A stretch of DNA of 8,082 nucleotides from JAPXLN01 sp033809515 (GTDB taxonomy: Bacteria > Bacillota > Sulfobacillia > Fermentithermobacillales > Fermentithermobacillaceae), in assembly GCA_033809515.1 (NCBI GenBank), contig JAPXLN010000036.1, positions 1 through 8,082 on the forward strand, read 5' to 3'. Both the position numbers and the translations under genes were made by a program. Numbering within the stretch: position 1 is the first letter of the stretch; every line of letters begins with the position of its first letter. Shown here piece by piece: positions 1 to 5,368 of the stretch. The notes under the pieces are model-generated. The model searched no databases. It was not told the DNA's origin and saw nothing but the letters and a program-made list of their open reading frames with translations.

Positions 1-3000
1 CCTCAACGGTCCCTGTTGTGGCTGTGCAATCGATAACAGTCCCGTCAGACGGTGAGAAGTTGAATGCCGCGATCTCAGCCTGGGTGCTGGGGGTGACTGG
101 GTCCACCGGTGTGACAGTTATCAGAAATGGGTAGCCACTGTTCTGACTGGCATGGATGGCCCAAATCTCGGCGAAATCCCAGTCATCATAGCCATCATCG
201 TCATCATAGGTCGCCTGCTGCTTCATTTCGGTCGTGGTCTTGCCTACCGCCCCGGGACCACCCGCAGACTTGGTACAGCCCGATGTGTCAGTATCCCAAT
301 AGCTCTTGGTGCAGCCACCACCTTCTCCTATCAAACCGCCATATGCCGTGGTGCCCGTTACTGGCCCTGTGGCATAGGCGCAAGTTATTGAACCCGAGGG
401 GTTACTACCAACTAGGCCGCCGACCTGACTCACACCCTGAACCGCTCCCATTGCGTAGCAGTTGCCAACAGTGCCTCCGAGAACGTTCCTCCCGACCAAT
501 CCTCCGATACCATAACCTTGGCCTTTCCCGTCATCACTGGCGAAACCTTCCGCGGCGCCACTGGCGAAGCAACGCGAAATCTGGCCGCCGTAGTTGCGGC
601 CAACCAGTCCTCCGATGGAATCATGGCCTTTCACAGCGCCAACGGCATAACAACCCGAAATCCCACCGGCGTTAAGGCCCACCAATCCGCCCACTTCAGT
701 CTTTCCCATCACATTACCCGAGGCGTAGGACCAGGTAATGGTGGACCTGTCGGACAGAATCCCCGCCAACCCTCCTACGGATTGGCACAGGCCCGTCCCG
801 GAAGCGGTCGCGTTGCCTGTAGCGTGACATCTCCAAATGGTAGCCGGCCCATCAACCTGCCCGACTAGACCGCCTATGCCTTGCACTACGCCGGTCACAT
901 CGCAGCCGGCTGAGGAATCCTGGATATTGCTTCCGCCGAGTGTCCCCACCAAACCTCCTACAAAGCTCGTTCCGCTTACACTGCCAGAAATCAGGTGGAC
1001 ATCCTCGATCTTAGTGGGTGCGGTGAGAGTGCCTAGCTCCGTAACAACCCCCACGAGCCCGCCTACTGAAGATTGCGCCAGGATCGCCACGTCTTCGAGG
1101 GTTAGGTTCTTCAACGTTGCTCCCTTGGCGGCGCCGAACAAACCTACGCGACTGCTTGACGACCGGACAATACGAAGGCCTGTGATGGTCTTGTCGTTGC
1201 CATCGTATGTGCCGGTGAATGCCTCGTCCGAGGTGCCTATGGGGTTCCAGCCTTCGTCCTGGTTATAGGGCACAACGTTCAGGTTGATGTTTGCTATCTG
1301 CTTGAAATGCTTGTCGAGGTGGTTCCTCACGTTGTTGAGTTGGGCCGCCGTGGCTATGAGGTAGGGGTTCCCCTCAGTACCATCGCCGCCCGCAAATTCC
1401 GGTTCAACCGGATCTGCCACGGGTGTGACACCTATCAAGAATGGGTAGCCATCGTTTTGGCTGGCATCAATGACCCAGGTGAACCCGAAATCCCAGTCTG
1501 CATAAGTGTAAACCTCTTTCATGTCCGCCGTGGTCTTGCCTGTACCTCCTGCAGAACTGGCCTGACCAGATGTCTCATTGTCCCAATAGCTGTTGGTAGT
1601 GCTTCCTCCTTCTTGTTCTCCTACTAAGCCGCCACATTCCGAAGTACCTGTCACTCTTCCCACAGCATAGGCGCAGTTTATGCTGCCGGAGTTATAGCCA
1701 ACAAGACCGCCGACCTGGCTATTCCCCTCAACTGGTCCCACCGCGTAAGCATTTTGAACTGCACCCCTACAGTTGGAGCCGATCAACCCACCGGCACAGC
1801 CTTCACGTTCTCCCATACCGGTGGCTGTGACACGGCCTTGGGCATAGGAACTGATGATCTGGCCGGCGTTTTCACCTACCAGGCCCCCAACATCAGTCTC
1901 GCCAGATACTATGCAGATAGAGTAAGAGCCGGTAATCCGGCTATCTTCGTAGGATTCCGAGCAATCGCTACACCCTACCAGGCCGCCAATCCAATAGGCT
2001 GTGCCCTGGACCTGACCTGTAGAAGAGCAGTTCTCGATCAGGCTCTCGTAAGCGTAACCCACCAGACTGCCCACATACGAATCGCCTCTCACATCTGCGT
2101 CCACTAACTTCACATTCCTGATTACAGCTCCGTCAACAGAGCCGAACAACCCTACATCTTCCCAACCTTCGTCGTTTTGAGCGATCCTGCGAATAAAGAG
2201 ATTGCTGATGGTATACCCTTGCCCGTCAAATGTGCCACAGAAAGGATAGTCTTCTTCACCTACATATCCACCTATGGGTAACCAACCCTTGTCTGTGTTA
2301 TAAAGCGCAACGCCGAGGTCAATGTCTGCCGTCTGCTTGAAATAACAATAAGAGTAATCCCTGACATTATAGAGCTGTTCTGCCGTAGCTACCTCATAGG
2401 GGTTCTCCTCGGTGCCATCGCCGCCCGCAAAGTCGTGCTTGATTACATAGACGAGTTCCAAAATCGGGCTGTCGGGCAGGCCCTCTTTCACCGCAAAAGC
2501 CCTAATGGTGGTGTCAACTGTCACCTCGATAGGTCCGGTGTACCGGCTGCTATCTGTCGTAGGGTCACTACCGTCCGTCGTGTAGTAAATGGTTGCGCCT
2601 TCTGTACGGCTCGACAATGCAACGCTTATACGTCCGCCACCGTAAGCTCCGGGATACAGGGAAGGTTCCGGACGAGCCGTGGTCACTTCCTGAGCGGTTA
2701 AGGTAACATGCCGACTGGTATATGCTGCTGTAAAGCTTCTGCTGATTTGGCTGCAGGTGATTGCGTCAAATATTCCACTCCTTGTGACAGAATCTGGATA
2801 GACAAGCACCTCAAAAACTGTCCCACCTGCGGGCATATATCCATCTACAAGATTCACATGCAGTTTTCCGGCGAGCGCCAGTGCAGTGTCCTGCTTGACG
2901 CTCATTGTTCCGAAAACCGCTTCTCCTTTTTCACCCTCGCTGATCTCGAATGACAGGGTTCCAGTACCGGTCTGGGTGTAGCCCTTCTGCATATTAACCC

Positions 3001-3598
3001 CTTTAACGTTCTTAGCCACCAGCAGACGCCCGCTGTTCTCCACCAACAGCTTGAGAGCGGCTTGCCCGCTTCTGGTAATCAGAAGTTCCGCGCCTTCTCC
3101 CACAACCATTCTGCCGCTGTCGTCGTCCGTTCCAATGGCATAGCTTCCAGCGCTCCACGTCAGCGTGCTGCCCTGGCCGGATATTTCGATAGTCCCGTTT
3201 CCGCCTAGAGTGCCTCCGGTACCCTTAATCTCAGATTGGCCGGCAAGGCCAAAGGTTGCGCCACCGGACACAGTCAGGGTCCCCTCACACTCCAGCGTCA
3301 CGCCGGCGACATTGTAAACGCACTCCACTACTGAACCTGCCGGGATGACAGCCTTGTCTTCGTTCCCGGGTACCTGCCGAGGACTCCAATTATCAGCAAC
3401 ATGCCAGTACCCGTTCCCGCCTCCAGGCGGTCCTACCCACTCTATGGTCGTCCCCTCTGCCCTAACCGCCACCGGCCCGAAAAGTCCGCCTGACAACACA
3501 AACACCACAGCAACAACCGCCGCCACACAACGCCTGGAAAGCTTCCTGGACCCTCTGGACCCGGGGAGCTCAGCAAGCTTTCTGATACCGGATATCAT
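1..3598 (-). CDS. Large secreted GLUG-repeat surface protein, C-terminus beyond window
   Basis: A single minus-strand frame stays open from ATG at 3598 to the window edge, giving 1199 codons without a stop. Residues 1-47 read as a signal peptide: a basic start, a hydrophobic stretch at about 25-45 and a cleavage-like VRA|EG. Residues 52-300 are Gly/Thr/Val-rich beta-type sequence, opening with a W..G.W..A.NWS..VPG..D motif seen in extracellular bacterial proteins. Residues about 310-386 resemble a chitobiase/beta-hexosaminidase C-terminal domain (key motif IYYTTDGSDPT). Two homologous modules follow (390-722 and 735-1160), built on GGLVG-type GLUG motifs. The last visible residues (1174-1199) may begin another beta domain. 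GLUG proteins are commonly exported surface proteins or adhesins, so attachment or matrix binding is plausible but unproven. The cell-wall anchor is not in view. An AGGAGG site supports the start. The gene diverges from the binding-protein gene. Confidence 0.9.
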   Translation of the reverse strand, partial: MISGIRKLAELPGSRGSRKLSRRCVAAVVAVVFVLSGGLFGPVAVRAEGTTIEWVGPPGGGNGYWHVADNWSPRQVPGNEDKAVIPAGSVVECVYNVAGVTLECEGTLTVSGGATFGLAGQSEIKGTGGTLGGNGTIEISGQGSTLTWSAGSYAIGTDDDSGRMVVGEGAELLITRSGQAALKLLVENSGRLLVAKNVKGVNMQKGYTQTGTGTLSFEISEGEKGEAVFGTMSVKQDTALALAGKLHVNLVDGYMPAGGTVFEVLVYPDSVTRSGIFDAITCSQISRSFTAAYTSRHVTLTAQEVTTARPEPSLYPGAYGGGRISVALSSRTEGATIYYTTDGSDPTTDSSRYTGPIEVTVDTTIRAFAVKEGLPDSPILELVYVIKHDFAGGDGTEENPYEVATAEQLYNVRDYSYCYFKQTADIDLGVALYNTDKGWLPIGGYVGEEDYPFCGTFDGQGYTISNLFIRRIAQNDEGWEDVGLFGSVDGAVIRNVKLVDADVRGDSYVGSLVGYAYESLIENCSSTGQVQGTAYWIGGLVGCSDCSESYEDSRITGSYSICIVSGETDVGGLVGENAGQIISSYAQGRVTATGMGEREGCAGGLIGSNCRGAVQNAYAVGPVEGNSQVGGLVGYNSGSINCAYAVGRVTGTSECGGLVGEQEGGSTTNSYWDNETSGQASSAGGTGKTTADMKEVYTYADWDFGFTWVIDASQNDGYPFLIGVTPVADPVEPEFAGGDGTEGNPYLIATAAQLNNVRNHLDKHFKQIANINLNVVPYNQDEGWNPIGTSDEAFTGTYDGNDKTITGLRIVRSSSSRVGLFGAAKGATLKNLTLEDVAILAQSSVGGLVGVVTELGTLTAPTKIEDVHLISGSVSGTSFVGGLVGTLGGSNIQDSSAGCDVTGVVQGIGGLVGQVDGPATIWRCHATGNATASGTGLCQSVGGLAGILSDRSTITWSYASGNVMGKTEVGGLVGLNAGGISGCYAVGAVKGHDSIGGLVGRNYGGQISRCFASGAAEGFASDDGKGQGYGIGGLVGRNVLGGTVGNCYAMGAVQGVSQVGGLVGSNPSGSITCAYATGPVTGTTAYGGLIGEGGGCTKSYWDTDTSGCTKSAGGPGAVGKTTTEMKQQATYDDDDGYDDWDFAEIWAIHASQNSGYPFLITVTPVDPVTPSTQAEIAAFNFSPSDGTVIDCTATTGTVE
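119..1396 (-). repeat. GLUG module 2 of the surface protein (residues 735-1160)
   Basis: This is a second copy of the module, opening FAGGDGTEGNPYLIAT and closing with SYWDTDTSG, a KTTTEMK segment and a WDF...W.I...N.GYPFL ending. It has nine GGL(V/A/I)G motifs (residues 846, 881, 909, 942, 970, 996, 1032, 1060, 1087) against five or six in module 1, so it is about 95 residues longer. The extra length lies in the GLUG repeat core, which fits gain or loss of single GLUG units inside a fixed frame. An acidic YDDDDGYDDWDF stretch (1131-1142) near its end has no counterpart in module 1. Confidence 0.85.
1433..2431 (-). repeat. GLUG module 1 of the surface protein (residues 390-722)
   Basis: The module opens with FAGGDGTEENPYEVAT, runs through five GGL(V/I)G motifs (residues 538, 571, 603, 630, 656) plus a variant SLVG at 511, and closes with SYWDNETSG, GGTGKTTADMK and a WDF...W.I...N.GYPF ending. 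The same opening and ending recur in module 2, so the protein grew by duplication of a whole module. This copy is shorter and carries several cysteines (455, 524, 543, 546, 562, 601, 610) that are unusual for an extracellular Gram-positive protein. Confidence 0.85.
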
Positions 3599-3608
3599 CC
3601 TCTTTCCC

Positions 3609-3614
3609 CCTCCT
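3609..3614 (-). promoter_or_regulatory. Ribosome binding site of the GLUG protein gene
   Basis: On the minus strand AGGAGG lies 10 bases before the ATG at 3598, inside a longer purine run (AGGAGGGGGAAAGAGG). It settles the start of the long frame and argues that the gene is translated from here. Confidence 0.75.
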
Positions 3615-3735
3615 AGTCTCAAGACCGGTTTGGAACTAACCCTAAGCACGCCCCAAAAACCTGGATGCCTTTCCACAGACCCACCAAAACCGGAGCAATA
3701 ATCCTAAATCTCCACCCCTTTGCCTATGTCCGAGG

Positions 3736-3741
3736 TATAAT
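3736..3741 (+). promoter_or_regulatory. Possible -10 element (TATAAT)
   Basis: This is a consensus TATAAT on the plus strand, about 205 bases before the binding-protein ATG. The best -35-like string nearby, TTGCCT at 3720-3725, is only 10 bases away, which is too close, and the correctly spaced position is C-rich. If used, the promoter would need an activator and would give a long leader containing the repeats at 3831-3907. Confidence 0.25.
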
Positions 3742-3830
3742 GGAAACAGATCACTCCCTTCGGGGCAAAGCGACTTATGTTGAACCTATGAGTTTCCTGT
3801 CTGTCATTATCCAGAAGTCCGGGGCAGCAT

Positions 3831-3853
3831 TAAATCACCTCAGGGGTGATTTA
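3831..3853. promoter_or_regulatory. 9-bp perfect inverted repeat, candidate operator
   Basis: TAAATCACC at 3831-3839 is matched exactly by its reverse complement GGTGATTTA at 3845-3853, with a 5-base spacer. The right arm is also the core of the first of three 22-bp direct repeats, so the left arm acts as a fourth, inverted half-site. The AT-rich ends and even arms suit a dimeric DNA-binding protein. Formation of a short RNA hairpin is the alternative. Confidence 0.5.
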
Positions 3854-3907
3854 CGAGCAATCCGAGGGTGATTTTGGGGCAATCAGAGGGTGATTTGCGA
3901 GCGGTCG
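3842..3907 (+). repeat. Three 22-bp direct repeats upstream of the binding-protein gene
   Basis: Copies lie at 3842-3863, 3864-3885 and 3886-3907, joined without gaps. All share GGGTGATTT followed by a variable base, S, G, R, GC, RR, TC. The 22-bp period is close to two helical turns, so the sites would lie on the same face of the DNA, as expected for cooperative protein binding. The last copy ends 38 bases before the ATG at 3946, which places the array in an activator or repressor position. The neighbouring membrane LuxR-type regulator is the most obvious candidate to bind here. This is inference; no known operator was recognised. Confidence 0.6.
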
Positions 3908-3933
3908 AAGGAATCTGTGGGGCACACGTTGAC

Positions 3934-3939
3934 AGGAGG
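3934..3939 (+). promoter_or_regulatory. Ribosome binding site of the binding-protein gene
   Basis: A consensus AGGAGG stands 6 bases before the ATG at 3946. It fixes the start so that the product begins with a short basic segment and a lipoprotein signal. Confidence 0.8.
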
Positions 3940-3945
3940 TAGACC

Positions 3946-5304
3946 ATGAAACGAAGTCTTGCTTTTCTCCTTGCCACCGGCATGTTGCTATGTAGCATGG
4001 TCACGGGATGCACCCGCGAATTCGGGCTCAACCCAAAAGACCCTGTAACTCTGACCCTATGGCACAACTACGGCGGTATCATGAGAACCGCCATGGATGA
4101 ACTCCTAGACACCTTCAACAGCACCCTCGGGAAAAACAAAGGCATTATTATCAACGTCACATCCGTCAACAGCTCCGCCGTGTTGCAGGAGAAACTGCTG
4201 ATGGCCGCTCACGGCGACCCGGGAGCGCCACAGCTACCAGATATAACCACGTGTTATCCGAAAACAGCCATCGCCCTGGCAAAGAAAGGCCTGCTCGCAG
4301 ATTTGAACCAGTACTTTGGAGACGATGAGCTTTCCGGCTATGTGACTTCCTTCATTACCGAAGGACAAATTGACGGTAAACTGTATATCTTCCCAATCGC
4401 CAAGTCAACCGAGGTTGTGTTTGTGAACCAAACCCTCTTTGATCGGTTCTTCGAAGCTACCGGAATAACCCTTGACAGCCTTTCCACGTTTGAAGGGATG
4501 GCCCAAGCGGCTATTTCCTATTGCCAATGGACCGACGATCAGACGCCCAACGTCCCCAACGACGGCAAAGCATTTTTCGCTGTTGACTCCTTCTTCAACC
4601 TTATGCAGGCGGGAATGGAGCAGCTGGGCAGCTCTTTCATACAGAACCAGGAACTCAAGACGTCCGGCGACACGTACAACCATGTCTACGAAACCCTGTT
4701 TGAGGCGGCCGTAAAGGGCGGATGCGCCATCTATGACGGGTACTCATCGGACCTGTCAAAGACAGGCGACATTGTCTGCTCAACCGGCTCTACGGCAGGA
4801 ATTCTGTTCTACGGGGATACCATCACCTACCCCGACAACACTGCGGAGACGGTAGAGTACGCAGTCCTGCCCTACCCTGTCTTTGAAAAAGGCAAGCCCG
4901 TTGCCATCCAACGAGGCGGCGGTATGGCTGTAACCTGCTCCGAAAAGAAACGCGAGTATGCGGCGGCAGTATTCCTCAAATGGTTTACCTCTCCCGAACA
5001 GAACATGAAGTTCGTCTCCGAAACAGGATACCTGCCCGTCACAAACGATGCTTTTGGCACCTTTATGCAGAGCCAGGCAGAATCAGTAGACAATATCAAC
5101 ATCAGAAAACTTCTCAAGACAGCAATCTCCATGCACAAGGAGTATGACTTCTATGTGCCTCCGGTGTTTGATACCTTTGACAGTCTTGGTCAGGGATGGG
5201 AAAGCCAGTTCAAAGAAGAAGCGCGCGCTGCCCGCAAGCGATACCTGGAACTGCTTGAATCAACCGGCTCTGCCGAAGCCTACAGACTAGCAACAGCCAG
5301 ATAA
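3946..5304 (+). CDS. Lipoprotein extracellular solute-binding protein (SBP_bac_1-like)
   Basis: The product has 452 residues. Residues 1-21 are a lipoprotein signal (KR, a hydrophobic core, then V19-T20-G21 before Cys22), so the mature protein should be lipid-anchored on the outer face of the cytoplasmic membrane. The mature start, VTLTLWHNYGG (34-44), is typical of type-1 family binding proteins of sugar, polyol-phosphate and similar ABC systems. Further family traits are PDITTCYPKTAIALAKKGLL (98-117), the hinge-like GKLYIFPIAKSTEVVFVNQ after residue 144, RGGGM (323-327) and the helical KWFTSPEQNMKF...GYLPV (345-365). The length is normal for the family. The ligand cannot be told from sequence. 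No permease or ATPase gene is adjacent. Instead a membrane-bound LuxR-type regulator follows 60 bases downstream on the same strand, which favours a sensing role or supply to a transporter encoded elsewhere. Confidence 0.92.
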   Translation: MKRSLAFLLATGMLLCSMVTGCTREFGLNPKDPVTLTLWHNYGGIMRTAMDELLDTFNSTLGKNKGIIINVTSVNSSAVLQEKLLMAAHGDPGAPQLPDITTCYPKTAIALAKKGLLADLNQYFGDDELSGYVTSFITEGQIDGKLYIFPIAKSTEVVFVNQTLFDRFFEATGITLDSLSTFEGMAQAAISYCQWTDDQTPNVPNDGKAFFAVDSFFNLMQAGMEQLGSSFIQNQELKTSGDTYNHVYETLFEAAVKGGCAIYDGYSSDLSKTGDIVCSTGSTAGILFYGDTITYPDNTAETVEYAVLPYPVFEKGKPVAIQRGGGMAVTCSEKKREYAAAVFLKWFTSPEQNMKFVSETGYLPVTNDAFGTFMQSQAESVDNINIRKLLKTAISMHKEYDFYVPPVFDTFDSLGQGWESQFKEEARAARKRYLELLESTGSAEAYRLATAR

Positions 5305-5323
5305 GCAATCAAATTAAGGAAGG

Positions 5324-5368
5324 ATGAAGCTGACTCATCCCATGAACAGGGAGACAGAGAAGCTGTGA
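5324..5368 (+). CDS. Possible 14-residue leader peptide coupled to the regulator gene
   Basis: Between the two main genes, ATG at 5324 opens a frame encoding MKLTHPMNRETEKL and ends at TGA 5366-5368. That stop overlaps the GTG start of the regulator (GTGA at 5365-5368). AAGGA at 5316-5320 stands just 3 bases before this ATG, closer than usual. The GTGA overlap is a common arrangement for translational coupling, so ribosomes finishing this peptide could restart on the regulator. It may be a chance frame, since it is very short and no homologue is known to me. Confidence 0.3.
   Translation: MKLTHPMNRETEKL

Larger units (their letters stand above)
3599..3945. promoter_or_regulatory. Divergent intergenic region between surface protein and sensing genes
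   Basis: These 347 bases separate the start of the minus-strand GLUG gene from the start of the plus-strand binding-protein gene and must hold the promoters of both. I see a perfect TATAAT at 3736-3741 without a good -35 partner. On the minus strand there is a weaker GATAAT (plus positions 3806-3811), whose -35 region would overlap the inverted repeat at 3831-3853. I also see the 22-bp direct repeats at 3842-3907. No small gene or tRNA is evident. Which promoter is used cannot be decided from sequence alone. Confidence 0.6.

Noticed and set aside
127..2953. Several plus-strand frames of 64-182 codons
   Set aside because: All lie opposite the long intact GLUG frame, have Pro/Ser/Arg-rich compositions typical of antisense reading, and lack supporting start signals.
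3831..3907. Iteron-type replication origin
   Set aside because: The 22-bp direct repeats resemble iterons, but there is no replication-initiator gene, no DnaA box that I can recognise and no AT-rich unwinding region. A regulatory role between divergent genes fits better.
3929..3934. TTGACA as a -35 element
   Set aside because: It overlaps the ribosome binding site, so any matching -10 would fall inside the coding region, and no suitable -10 is present there.
5305..5364. Terminator between the binding-protein and regulator genes
   Set aside because: No stem-loop with a T-run is visible in these 60 bases. Co-transcription is more likely.
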